DNA of 64,000 nucleotides, from contig CAVQUX010000033.1 of NCBI GenBank assembly GCA_963716925.1, positions 558,001 through 622,000 on the forward strand, given 5' to 3'. The notes beneath the pieces were generated by a model, which was given only the letters and a program-made list of their open reading frames with translations, did not search any database and was not told the origin of the DNA. Positions 17,107 through 25,339 of the stretch are shown here, one piece after another. Position 1 is the first letter of the stretch; the number at the start of each line of letters is the position of its first letter. The position numbers were made by a program, and so were the translations under genes. The stretch is from DAISKN01 sp963716925. GTDB taxonomy: Bacteria > Acidobacteriota > Vicinamibacteria > Marinacidobacterales > SMYC01.

Positions 17107-18534
17107 ATGGAAGGGGACGACGCGGAAACAGGGGGAGGACGCATCTCCTTTGCCGTCTACCTTGCGGGCGACAACAACCTGTCCGAGGAGATGGTATGGA
17201 GCCTCCAGGAGATGAACGCGGCTTCGCGGCAGTCCCCGGTCCGGGATCGTATCGAAGTGTCCGCGCTCTTCGATCCGCTGGGCGGCGAGCCCCGTCGCTA
17301 TGACTTCGCGCCGGGCGCGAAGGCCCCGGATTCGGCGCCGAGCGCCTCCCTGTCGGTTTCCGAGCCGATGCGGCCGCCCACCGAGGACCCCGGAAGACTC
17401 CTCGCGGGACTCCTGGCGGAGATGCGCCAGGGACGCCGCTTCCTGGTGCTCTCCGGACACGGAAGCGGCGCCGTGGGCGATTTTCTCAACGACGAGGACC
17501 CCGCGAGCTCTCTCGGCATTCCGCGGCTCGGAAGAATCCTCGGGGAAGCTTCGATCGAAATCCTGGGGTTGGACAGCTGCCAGATGAGCACCGTAGAGGT
17601 CGGATACGAGGTTCGGAAATCGGTCTCCTGCCTCGTCGCCTCGGAAGGGCCGGTCCTGAATACCGGGTGGCCCTATCGCCAGATCCTCGCGACCATCGCC
17701 GAGAGCGGGGCGGGGACCCCCGAGGAAATCGCCCGGGCCGTCGCCGCGAGCTACCTTCGCTTCTATCGAGACTACGAGATCGCCGGAGTCTCGACCGACA
17801 TCGCCGTGTCCGATCTCTCGAGAATCGGACTCGTCGCCGAGGCCGCATCCGAGCTCGCCCGGGCGATGACCGCCCCGCTGTCGGAGCTCGCCGCGGACGG
17901 CCTCGAGGAAGGCATCGAGATCAGCGAGGCGGCGAAGCGCGATGGCGCGCCTAACGAGGCGAAAGAGTCTCGCGCCGTCCGGGACGCGATCGTTCTCGCG
18001 CACTGGAGCGCCCAGTCCTACAAGTGCGATCGCTACACCGATCTCCGCGATTTCGCGGGGCAGCTCCTGCGCTTCTCCGCGGGAAGAAGCGGCCGGGGTT
18101 TGGAAGGGATCCGGAAAGCATGCCGCCTCGTTCTCGACGCCGTCGCCGCCGCCGTCGTGAGCGCGGGCACGACCGGCGCCGAGCTCCAGCATTCGCACGG
18201 GCTCTCGATCTACTTCCCCTGGTCGCGCCGTGACTTCTTCCCCGAGTATCGGAACCTGCGGTTCGCCGAGGAGACGGGTTGGGCGACGTTCCTCGAGACC
18301 TATCTCCGCTCGACTTCCAGGATGCGTCGTTTTCAGTCCGCGAATCTGAAGGGGGCGAAGGTTCCCGCGGTCCCTCGGAGAATGCCGCAGCCGGTGCCGG
18401 ATCCCGCGGCGACGAAAGACGTCGAAGCGGGCACTCGCAAAGACGTGGAGGCCGGAACCCGGAAGGGCCAGACCTGCCGATCGACGATGAAGAATCCGCC
18501 CGAAGGCTACTACTCCCCTCCCGGCCGCGAATGA
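17107..18534 (+). CDS. C11 clostripain-family cysteine peptidase
   Basis: A 475-residue caspase-fold (clan CD) peptidase. The first strand ISFAVYLAGDNNL corresponds to the C11 start. The catalytic dyad is His118 (VLSGHGSG) and Cys158 (GLDSCQMS), both in conserved contexts. No signal peptide is visible, so it is probably cytoplasmic. The C-terminal tail (about 415-475) is Pro/Lys/Arg-rich and contains a perfect tandem duplication of the octapeptide KDVEAGTR near 440-455. This is a plausible disordered, cleavable tail, because C11 peptidases cut after Arg/Lys. Its TGA overlaps the ATG of the TPR-CHAT gene (ATGA, 18531-18534), so translation is coupled. A TAGAAT at 17087-17092 with a GTAACA 18 bp upstream may be the promoter. 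Confidence 0.88.
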   Translation: MEGDDAETGGGRISFAVYLAGDNNLSEEMVWSLQEMNAASRQSPVRDRIEVSALFDPLGGEPRRYDFAPGAKAPDSAPSASLSVSEPMRPPTEDPGRLLAGLLAEMRQGRRFLVLSGHGSGAVGDFLNDEDPASSLGIPRLGRILGEASIEILGLDSCQMSTVEVGYEVRKSVSCLVASEGPVLNTGWPYRQILATIAESGAGTPEEIARAVAASYLRFYRDYEIAGVSTDIAVSDLSRIGLVAEAASELARAMTAPLSELAADGLEEGIEISEAAKRDGAPNEAKESRAVRDAIVLAHWSAQSYKCDRYTDLRDFAGQLLRFSAGRSGRGLEGIRKACRLVLDAVAAAVVSAGTTGAELQHSHGLSIYFPWSRRDFFPEYRNLRFAEETGWATFLETYLRSTSRMRRFQSANLKGAKVPAVPRRMPQPVPDPAATKDVEAGTRKDVEAGTRKGQTCRSTMKNPPEGYYSPPGRE

Positions 18535-21290
18535 AGCGTCCCGCGGCCGCGATTCTCGCGATCGCCGTCGTTCTGCTGGCGCTGACCGCGATTCGCGTTT
18601 TCGTTCGCGACCCTCCCGCCGCCGGGGAGATCGAAGAGCATCTCAGCCGGGCCGAAGCCTTCGAGCGCGAGGGCGACCTCGCGGCCGCTCTCTCGGAGCT
18701 CGAGAGCGCGGCGGAAGGCGCCCGGGAGCGCGACGAGCCGAGGCTCACCGCGCGAGCTCTGAACCGGCTGGGAGCGCTTCGTCTCCGCCTCGGGGAGAAC
18801 CACGAGGTCGAGTCGCTCGCGGAAGAAGCGCTCGCGCTTGCTCGCCGCGGGGAAGACGCCGCTTCGGAGTCCGACGCGATCTTCAACCTGGGCTCGCTTC
18901 AGTACTCCTTCGGGCGCATGCGGGAGGCGATGAGGTTCTTCGAGACCGCATCTGAAGCCGCGAGACGGGCGAAAGACCCTGGCCTGGAAGCGAGGGCGGA
19001 GCTCTACATCGGCCATGCCGCGGTGATGATGGAGGAGCGCGCGGCGGCCGAGGCGGCGCTCGGGCGCGCAAAGGAGATCTCGCGAGGGCAGGGGGACGGC
19101 CGAGGCGAGGCGGAGGCGACGCGGGTTCTTGGTCAACTGTATTCCCGCGTGGGAGAGAACCAGAGAGCGCTCGAGTACTTCGAGGAGGCGCGCGAGCTCC
19201 TGAAGCCCCTGAGCGATCCCGCGACCGAGGCGACGATCTCGAATGCGATCGGCCAGCTCTACTTCGACATGGGAGAGATCGAGACCGCGCTCGGACACTA
19301 CCTGCGGGCGCTCGAGCTGAACCAGGCCCACCCTTTTCGCAGGCGCGAGGCGGCGACGCTTCTCGAGGTGGGACGCTGCTACCTCGACCTGGGGCGGCAT
19401 GTCGAGGCGCTCAGCCACTTGGAAAGCGCTCTCGCCATCTATCGGGAGCTCGAGAACCCGATGCTCGAAGCGGACGTGCTCACGGTGTTGGGCCGACTGA
19501 GAGCGACCCAGGGAGACGAGGAAGCCGCGCTCCGGGATTTCGAACGGGCGATCGAGCTCAAGACCTCCGTCGGGGACATCCGGGGCCGGGCGTTCATCTT
19601 CGATGAAGTCGGAAGCCTCCATCGAAGGCTCGGAAACCACGACGAAGCCCTCCGGGGTTTCCGCGAGGCCGCGGAGCGCAGCCGGGAAGCGGACGACCCG
19701 CTGTCCGAGTCCCTCGCTCTCTATCATGCGTCGATGGCACACCGCGACGCGGGACGGCTCGAGGAGGCGCGGGCCGCGGTCTCGGAATCGATCCGTCTCG
19801 CGGAATCCATGAGAGCCAAGGTGGCGAGCCACGGGCTGAGAACGTCGTTTCTCGCCTCGGTTCACGAGCGTTACTCTTTCTACGTCGACCTTCTGATCCA
19901 GCTTCACCGCAGGAGACCGGGCGAGGGACTGGACGCGCTCGCTTTCCAGGCTGCGGACCGGGTACGCGCTCGTACCCTGAGGGAGAGCCTTCAGGAGGCC
20001 GCGGCGGGAATCCGCGCCGGCATCGAGCCCGAGCTCCTGGAGCGGGAGCGTGAGCTCGGGCGGCGCCTGAACGAGCTCGCGATCGAGCGGGAGCTCCTCC
20101 CGGAGGAGCGCGACCGGGAACGGCTGCGAAGCGAGATCGACGCGATTTCGGAGGACTACGACCGGCTGCAGGCCACGATTCGTACGAGGAGTCCACGATA
20201 CGCCGCGCTGACCGAGCCCGAGGCGGCGAGCCTCGCCGAGGTCCAGTCGCTTCTCGACGACGAAACCCGCCTGCTCGCCTACCATCTCGGGAAAGAGAGG
20301 AGCTTCCTCTGGTCCGTGACCCGGGAAACCCACAGCGTTCACGAGCTCCCGGCCGGTGAGGCGGTCGAAGCTCTTGCCCGCGAGGCGTACCTCTCGTTCA
20401 AATCTCCCGGAGCTCCGGCCGCGGCATCGACGCACCGCCTTTCCCGCATGCTCCTCGCGCCGCTCGCGGACATGACCGAGAAGCGCCTCGTCGTCGTCGC
20501 CGACGGCGCTCTCAGCTACGTGCCTTTCGCGGCGCTCGACGACCCTCGGGGGGGAGGAGCGCCGCTCGTTCACGCCGTCGAGGTGGTTCGGCTGCCCTCG
20601 GCTTCGCTCGCGCGCGCGCTGCGCGAACAGCGGTCGGGCCGGGAGTTCACCCGGTGGGTCGCCATCGCCGCCGACCCCGCCTATGGGAGCGGCGCGGGAG
20701 TTACCGGGCTTCCCCTGCGCGGGCTCCCGGGGAGTCGGATCGAGGCCTCTGGGATCGCAGCCCTCGCTCCGCCGGGCGAAGCCTATGTGGTCACCGGCTT
20801 CGACGCCCGTCGAGAATGGGTCGAGAGCACCGACTTCCACGGTTTCCGCTTCCTCCATTTCGCTGCCCACGGAATCGTGGACGACGAGCGGCCCGAGCTC
20901 TCCGGCATCGCGTTCGCGCTCGTCGATGAGAAGGGCGACTCGCTCGACGGTTTTCTCCGGCTCCATGACGTCTACAACCTGGACCTTCCCGTCGACCTGA
21001 TCGTGTTGAGCGCCTGTGAGACGGGGCTGGGCAAGGAGGTCAAGGGCGAAGGGCTTATCGGCCTCGTGCGCGGCTTCATGTATGCGGGCGCTCCCGCCGT
21101 GATCGCGAGCTCCTGGAAGGTGGACGACGCGTCGACCGCCGTGCTCATGACCGAGCTCTACCGGGGGCTCTTCGAGGGAAAACGCCCCGCCGCGGCTCTG
21201 AGGGAAGCGCAGCTCGCGGTGTCGAAGATTCCGAAGTTCCGCGCTCCTTACTATTGGGCGGCGTTCGAGCTCCAGGGAGATTGGAAATAG
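18531..21290 (+). CDS. Membrane-anchored TPR-CHAT protease
   Basis: The protein has 919 residues. A positively charged start and one hydrophobic helix (about 5-25, ILAIAVVLLALTAIRVF) anchor it. Residues 35-460 are about ten TPRs (for example LGQLYSRVGENQRALEYFEE and VGSLHRRLGNHDEALRGF). A coiled-coil-like segment follows (about 490-545). The C-terminal 340 residues are a CHAT domain with its catalytic pair at His780 (FLHFAAHG) and Cys829 (LSACETGLG), ending GAPAVIASSWKVDD and YYWAAFELQG. All landmarks of an active caspase-like peptidase are present. It overlaps the C11 gene by 4 bp, so the two clan CD peptidases are made together. The TPR part is a likely sensor or partner-binding domain. Confidence 0.92.
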   Translation: MKRPAAAILAIAVVLLALTAIRVFVRDPPAAGEIEEHLSRAEAFEREGDLAAALSELESAAEGARERDEPRLTARALNRLGALRLRLGENHEVESLAEEALALARRGEDAASESDAIFNLGSLQYSFGRMREAMRFFETASEAARRAKDPGLEARAELYIGHAAVMMEERAAAEAALGRAKEISRGQGDGRGEAEATRVLGQLYSRVGENQRALEYFEEARELLKPLSDPATEATISNAIGQLYFDMGEIETALGHYLRALELNQAHPFRRREAATLLEVGRCYLDLGRHVEALSHLESALAIYRELENPMLEADVLTVLGRLRATQGDEEAALRDFERAIELKTSVGDIRGRAFIFDEVGSLHRRLGNHDEALRGFREAAERSREADDPLSESLALYHASMAHRDAGRLEEARAAVSESIRLAESMRAKVASHGLRTSFLASVHERYSFYVDLLIQLHRRRPGEGLDALAFQAADRVRARTLRESLQEAAAGIRAGIEPELLERERELGRRLNELAIERELLPEERDRERLRSEIDAISEDYDRLQATIRTRSPRYAALTEPEAASLAEVQSLLDDETRLLAYHLGKERSFLWSVTRETHSVHELPAGEAVEALAREAYLSFKSPGAPAAASTHRLSRMLLAPLADMTEKRLVVVADGALSYVPFAALDDPRGGGAPLVHAVEVVRLPSASLARALREQRSGREFTRWVAIAADPAYGSGAGVTGLPLRGLPGSRIEASGIAALAPPGEAYVVTGFDARREWVESTDFHGFRFLHFAAHGIVDDERPELSGIAFALVDEKGDSLDGFLRLHDVYNLDLPVDLIVLSACETGLGKEVKGEGLIGLVRGFMYAGAPAVIASSWKVDDASTAVLMTELYRGLFEGKRPAAALREAQLAVSKIPKFRAPYYWAAFELQGDWK

Positions 21291-21299
21291 CTCAGATTC

Positions 21300-21330
21300 T
21301 TGACAATCTCTCGGTCAGCCGCGGTAGATT
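21300..21330 (+). promoter_or_regulatory. Sigma-70-like promoter for the PQQ-propeller gene
   Basis: A perfect TTGACA at 21300-21305 lies just after the CHAT stop. The -10 candidate TAGATT is at 21325-21330 (4/6 match, 19-bp spacer; GTAGAT gives 18). It points at the ATG 21344. Confidence 0.45.
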
Positions 21331-21343
21331 TAGGGCTCAGCTC

Positions 21344-22834
21344 ATGAAGTATCGCCGCACGGTTCTTCCCGCGCTCCTTGCCTTTGGCGGTTTGGTCGCC
21401 GGGATCCAGCTGCCCCTGTCGGCAGGCGAGGAACCACCGAGCGCGGGAGCCGGGTCGAGCTCGTCCGAGAACTGGCCGGGCTTTCGGGGCCCGAGATCGC
21501 TCCCGGTCTCGGACAACCCGGACCTTCCCGACCGCTGGTCCAAGACCGAGAACGTCGAGTGGGTAGCCGAGGTACCGGGAGTCGGCTGGTCGTCGCCGGT
21601 CGTCTGGGGGAGAAACGTCTTCCTGACCTCCGCCACCAGCGACAAGGCCATGAAACCGCCCTCCCTGGGTACGGACTTCAGCAACGAGTACATCGCGGAG
21701 CTGCGGGCACAGGGACTCTCGTCCGAAGAGGTGAACGCACGGCTCTACGCGCGCGATCGCGAGATGCCGCACGAGATCGTCATCGGCTTGAATCTCTATT
21801 GTTACGATCTCGAGGACGGGAAGCTCCTCTGGGAGCGTCAGGTCTATCATGGCAACCCTCTGGGGGGGCGGCACCGCAAGAACAGCTTCGCGTCCGAGAC
21901 TCCGGTCACCGACGGCGAGAACGTCTACGTCTATTTCGCCCAACTGGGGCTCTATGCATTCGACCTGACCGGCAAACCGGTCTGGGCCACTCCGCTGCCG
22001 GCGCACCAGACCATCCGGGATTATGGAACCGGGGCTTCTCCGGCGCTTCATCGGGACCGGCTGATCATCGTGAACGACAACGAGGATCAGGGCTTCGTCG
22101 CCGCTTTCGACAAGCGCACGGGAAAAGAGCTCTGGCGCACGCTGCGCACGTTCGAGACTCCGAGGAAGACGAGCTGGTCCACTCCGTTCGTATGGGAGAA
22201 CGCGCTGCGAACGGAGATCGTCACCGTCGGACCCGGGGCCGTCCTCAGCTACGACCTGGACGGCAGGGAGTTGTGGCGGTTGAAGCGAATGGGGGCGGTT
22301 GCGATCCAGAGTCCATTCGCCTGGAACGGACTCCTGTACGTTTCGTCGGGCACGTCCGGCGACGACAACCGGCCCATCGTCGCCATCCGCCCGGGAGGCT
22401 CGGGAGACATCACGCCGGCGGAGCCCGGGAATCGGAACGAGCACGTCGTCTGGTACAACCGGGTGGCCGGAGGGACCTATCTGCCGAGCCCGCTCATCTT
22501 CGACGGCGCCCTCTACGTGCTGTACGAAAAAGGAATCTTCGCCCGCCACGACGTCGAGACCGGAGAGCGCGTATACCGGGCCCGCATCGCGCCCGGCGCT
22601 GCGGCGTTCACGGCGTCGCCCTGGGCCTACAATGGAAAGATATTCGCGCTCAGCGAGGAGGGTGACACGTTCGTGATCGAGGCGGGCGCGGCGTACCGGC
22701 TCCTCGGGGTCAACTCGCTCGAAGATTGGGCCATGGCGACCCCGGCGATCGTCTCCGACCGGCTGCTCATCCGAACGCAGAGCCGCCTCTATTCGATCCG
22801 AAACCGCGGTGCGGGCGGAGCGTTGAAGCGTTGA
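21344..22834 (+). CDS. Secreted PQQ-like beta-propeller protein
   Basis: The protein has 496 residues from ATG 21344, with a signal peptide (LPALLAFGGLVAGIQLPLSAG). After a short linker, WPGFRGPRSLPVSDNPDLPD is the typical opening of the outer-membrane-protein-assembly/PQQ-repeat proteins common in Planctomycetes and Acidobacteria. Repeats with W-motifs follow (YDLEDGKLLWERQV, FDLTGKPVWATPL, FDKRTGKELWRTL and YDLDGRELWRLKR). These predict a seven- or eight-bladed propeller. No catalytic heme domain or calcium/PQQ quinoprotein dehydrogenase signature is seen, so a binding or scaffold role is more likely than an enzyme. Confidence 0.85.
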   Translation: MKYRRTVLPALLAFGGLVAGIQLPLSAGEEPPSAGAGSSSSENWPGFRGPRSLPVSDNPDLPDRWSKTENVEWVAEVPGVGWSSPVVWGRNVFLTSATSDKAMKPPSLGTDFSNEYIAELRAQGLSSEEVNARLYARDREMPHEIVIGLNLYCYDLEDGKLLWERQVYHGNPLGGRHRKNSFASETPVTDGENVYVYFAQLGLYAFDLTGKPVWATPLPAHQTIRDYGTGASPALHRDRLIIVNDNEDQGFVAAFDKRTGKELWRTLRTFETPRKTSWSTPFVWENALRTEIVTVGPGAVLSYDLDGRELWRLKRMGAVAIQSPFAWNGLLYVSSGTSGDDNRPIVAIRPGGSGDITPAEPGNRNEHVVWYNRVAGGTYLPSPLIFDGALYVLYEKGIFARHDVETGERVYRARIAPGAAAFTASPWAYNGKIFALSEEGDTFVIEAGAAYRLLGVNSLEDWAMATPAIVSDRLLIRTQSRLYSIRNRGAGGALKR

Positions 22835-22878
22835 GGCCTTGAAGTAAGATGACCGCGCTGACAAGCAGGAGGTTGCGC

Positions 22879-23709
22879 ATGAAGTCGCTTCTAGCCGTTC
22901 TTCTCGCCTGGGCATCGATAGGGTCCGCCGCGGAGGCCCCGGTATCGATGGGGCATCACCACGTCAACACCGGAAATCTCGAAGCGACGAAGCGCTTCTG
23001 GGAGCTTCTCGGGGCGACGCCGGTCGCCTTCGGCGACTACCAGGTGATGCGCCTTCCGGACCTCCTGGTATTCCTCCGGGAACAGGAGCCCACGGGGGGC
23101 ACGCGGGGCACGACGGTGAATCACGTCGGGGTGAGGCTCAAGGACGTGCGCGCCAAGGTGGATGCGCTCCGGAAGGCCGGGGTCGCCGTCATCACCCGGG
23201 AAGAGCTCGCGGACGCGAAGGAGGACGTCTACTTCAACGTCCCCCAGAAGACTCACATCGCGTTTCTCCTGTCGCCCGAAGGAACCAAGGTCGAGCTCTT
23301 CGAGGATCCGGCGAGCCCCGAGCCGGCGGCGAATCATCACATCCATTTCGCCGCTCCCGACGTCGCGGCGATGAAGGCTTGGTACGTCGAGACCTTCGGC
23401 GCGGTGCCCGGCCAGCGCGGAGGCATGGAAGCGGCGCAGCTTCCCGGGGTGAACCTCACGTTCTCCCCGGCGGCCGGCGAGGTCGCGGGCACCAAGGGGC
23501 GCTCCGTCGATCACATAGGCTTCGAGGTCCGGGGGTTGAAAGCGCTTTGTGCGAAGCTTCTGGCGAAGGGAGTGCGCTTCGACCGGCCGTACACCGAACG
23601 GCCGGAGCTGAAAGTCGCGGTCGCCTTTCTCGTCGACCCCTGGGGGACCTACGTCGAGCTCACCGAGGGTCTTTCCACCCTTCACGCCGTTTCCAGCGCG
23701 GAAGAGTAA
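22879..23709 (+). CDS. Secreted two-domain VOC protein
   Basis: The protein has 276 residues. The ATG 22879 is preferred over 22849 because AGGAGG precedes it and it opens directly into a signal peptide (LLAVLLAWASIGSAAEA). Two VOC modules follow. One starts at GHHHVNTGNLEATKRFWELLG and the other at HHIHFAAPDVAAMKAWYVETFG, each ending in an E-L-(F/T)-E signature (TKVELFED, TYVELTEG). The conserved His and Glu of both modules could bind a metal. Export of a VOC protein is uncommon and makes a cytosolic glyoxalase role unlikely. Confidence 0.82.
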   Translation: MKSLLAVLLAWASIGSAAEAPVSMGHHHVNTGNLEATKRFWELLGATPVAFGDYQVMRLPDLLVFLREQEPTGGTRGTTVNHVGVRLKDVRAKVDALRKAGVAVITREELADAKEDVYFNVPQKTHIAFLLSPEGTKVELFEDPASPEPAANHHIHFAAPDVAAMKAWYVETFGAVPGQRGGMEAAQLPGVNLTFSPAAGEVAGTKGRSVDHIGFEVRGLKALCAKLLAKGVRFDRPYTERPELKVAVAFLVDPWGTYVELTEGLSTLHAVSSAEE

Positions 23710-23714
23710 TTCTT

Positions 23715-23720
23715 TATAAT
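23715..23720 (+). promoter_or_regulatory. Consensus -10 box (TATAAT)
   Basis: A perfect TATAAT in otherwise GC-rich DNA lies 32 nt before the preferred ATG of the PCYCGC-like gene, and it overlaps an alternative ATG at 23719. No good -35 was found at 16-18 bp. It supports a start at 23752 rather than 23719. Confidence 0.45.
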
Positions 23721-23751
23721 GAAGACACCCTCGTTTCGCGAAAGGCATTCC

Positions 23752-24324
23752 ATGGCCAGGAAGACCAGCGGCACCGGTAGAAACGACCCCACGCCCGAGG
23801 ACGCACGTCCGGCGAAAACGAACGGCGGCACAGTGCGCTGGGCTGCGATAGGCATCCTGGTCCTCGGGGGTGCGTTCTTCGTCTACGCGAGCCTCACCGA
23901 AGGCCCGCCGGCCGCCTCCCGATCGAGCGCGAGCGACCACCGGCACGACCCCTCGGCGAGCGCGAAGGACCCGGGCCAGACGCAGAAGTTCCGCTACTTC
24001 GAGGATCCGGCCGAGGCCCATCCGCTTCCCGTAACCCTGCCTCCGAGCAGGTTCATCAACAAGGGAATCGCCAACACCTACCGGATCGCGAAAGAGATTC
24101 CCGAAGTGCTGGCGCAGCAACCCTGTCTCTGCGGCTGCGACAACACCTCGGACGACCATCGCAGCCTCCTCGACTGCTATATCGACGACCACGCCTCCAA
24201 TTGCCTCGTCTGCATGAAGGAAGCGGTGCTGGCGGAGCAGATGACCGACGCGGGAAAATCGCCGCAGGAAGTCCGCGAGGCGATCCTCGCCCACGATTTT
24301 TCAGAGGTTTCGATCGGGAACTGA
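23752..24324 (+). CDS. PCYCGC-like membrane-anchored cysteine-motif protein
   Basis: The protein has 190 residues from ATG 23752 (AAAGG upstream). The alternative ATG 23719 overlaps a perfect -10 hexamer. One transmembrane or uncleaved signal helix is at about 27-47 (WAAIGILVLGGAFFVYASL). The C-terminal domain holds the cysteine core QPCLCGCDNTSDDHRSLLDC and then NCLVCMKEA, with AEQMTDAGKSPQEVREAI. This corresponds to the PCYCGC-motif family, usually a surface lipoprotein or anchored protein with a probable metal- or redox-active Cys cluster. The molecular role is not known. It ends 1 bp from the convergent HPt-like gene. Confidence 0.78.
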   Translation: MARKTSGTGRNDPTPEDARPAKTNGGTVRWAAIGILVLGGAFFVYASLTEGPPAASRSSASDHRHDPSASAKDPGQTQKFRYFEDPAEAHPLPVTLPPSRFINKGIANTYRIAKEIPEVLAQQPCLCGCDNTSDDHRSLLDCYIDDHASNCLVCMKEAVLAEQMTDAGKSPQEVREAILAHDFSEVSIGN

Positions 24325-24325
24325 G

Positions 24326-24673
24326 TCAGAGGTTCCCGGAACAGCGGTTCTCGTCCAGGATCCGTAACAACCAGTCGAGCTCCATTCCCATGTGCGTGAG
24401 GAGGACCTCGACTTCCGCGAAGTCGGAGGCCCGCGCGGCCTCGACCATCCGCGCGGCGAGATCTTCCATCCCCTCCGCCCCGATTCTTCGCACGGATTCG
24501 CGGAGCTCGGTGGCCAGGGCCTGGACCCGCTCCCGATCGTTCTTCTTCCAGGCGGCATCCAGATCCTCGAGAACGTAGGGAACGTTCTTCTTGAACGCCC
24601 CGAGGAGATCCTCCAGGCGGGTCGGGTCTCCGTCGAGGCGCTCGAGGGCGAGAGTGCGATTGAAGACTTCCAA
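24326..24673 (-). CDS. HPt-like four-helix protein lacking the phosphorylatable His
   Basis: The protein has 115 residues with a TTG start at 24673 (GGAGAG 3 nt upstream). The sequence tracks the Hpt domain: LDGDPTRLEDLLGAFKKNVP, VLEDLDAAWKKNDRERVQAL, then the helix ATELRESVRRIGAEGMEDLA and MVEAARASDF. In true HPt proteins that helix reads AHTLKGSxxxLGA. Here the His is Thr and the Lys-Gly is Arg-Glu. It may therefore be a pseudo-HPt that docks on a kinase or receiver without passing phosphate, or simply an unrelated helical bundle. No histidine kinase is nearby. Confidence 0.55.
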   Translation of the reverse strand: MEVFNRTLALERLDGDPTRLEDLLGAFKKNVPYVLEDLDAAWKKNDRERVQALATELRESVRRIGAEGMEDLAARMVEAARASDFAEVEVLLTHMGMELDWLLRILDENRCSGNL

Positions 24674-24674
24674 T

Positions 24675-24697
24675 GTCTCTCCGGAGAGTCGATTATA
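24675..24697 (-). promoter_or_regulatory. TATAAT -10 followed by a near-perfect 16-bp palindrome
   Basis: On the minus strand TATAAT (24697-24692) is followed at once by a palindrome GACTCTCC/GGAGAGAC (24690-24675, one mismatch) and the TTG start at 24673. The palindrome overlaps the expected transcription start and the ribosome site. It could be a repressor operator, or a hairpin that hides the start. Confidence 0.45.
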
Positions 24698-25324
24698 TCA
24701 AGCGAGATCGCGGAGCCATTCAGAGAGCGCCTCCTCCACCGGGCCGGTTCTCTCCGTGAACAGATGATCGCCGCCTGGAACGACCACGAGATCCGCGGGC
24801 CCTGGAAACCCCCGAACGAAATCCTCGATGGCCCGGCGGTCCCCGAACTCGTCGCGTTCCCCCTGGATGAAGAGGACGGGAATGGCCCGGGGATTCTCGG
24901 GGACCGACTCCATCGCGAGGAGTGGAAGCCCCATCAGAAGCAGCGCGGCCGAGCGCTCGTCGCGCGCGCCGACGCGGAGCGCGACGGCGGCGCCGAACGA
25001 GAAGCCCCCGAAGACGATGGGCTTGTCCGGGTACTCACGATGGAGGAAATCGAGGGCCGCCCGGGCGTCATCCGCCTCGCCCCGGCCGCGGTCGAACTGG
25101 CCGGCGCTCCGGCCCACGCCCCGAAACTGGAAACGGAGCGCGGCATAGCCATGTTTCTGGAGCGTCTTCGCGGCCCGGAACAGGAGCTTGAAGTGCATCG
25201 TGCCGCCGTGAAGCGGATGCGCGTGGCAGAGGAGAGATGCACCTCGGGGCTCTCCCTGGGGCGTCATGAGGACGGCTTCGAGGAGACCCGCCGGCCCTTC
25301 GAGGTCGAGATTCCGAGTCGGCAT
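24698..25324 (-). CDS. Alpha/beta hydrolase (dienelactone-hydrolase-like)
   Basis: A 208-residue cytoplasmic hydrolase. It has the HPHP-type oxyanion region (CHAHPLHGGTM), the nucleophile elbow GGFSFGAA (Ser in GxSxG), a late acid (QGERDEFGD) and the catalytic His (GGDHLF). The short length and the LLCHAHPLHGG opening match the compact family often annotated as alpha/beta hydrolase of the YfhR/CocE-like group. The substrate is probably a small ester or thioester and is not predictable. It is transcribed toward the HPt-like gene, 24 bp upstream of it, and diverges from DUF1572 with only 15 bp between. Confidence 0.85.
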   Translation of the reverse strand: MPTRNLDLEGPAGLLEAVLMTPQGEPRGASLLCHAHPLHGGTMHFKLLFRAAKTLQKHGYAALRFQFRGVGRSAGQFDRGRGEADDARAALDFLHREYPDKPIVFGGFSFGAAVALRVGARDERSAALLLMGLPLLAMESVPENPRAIPVLFIQGERDEFGDRRAIEDFVRGFPGPADLVVVPGGDHLFTERTGPVEEALSEWLRDLA

Positions 25325-25339
25325 GATCTAGCATAGACC

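Noticed and set aside
17038..18198. 390-codon N-terminal extension of the ADOP permease frame
   Set aside because: It is antisense to the C11 gene, and the family start is at 17037.
18510..20966. 818-codon minus-strand frame opposite the TPR-CHAT gene
   Set aside because: Shadow frame. The sense product has full TPR and CHAT signatures.
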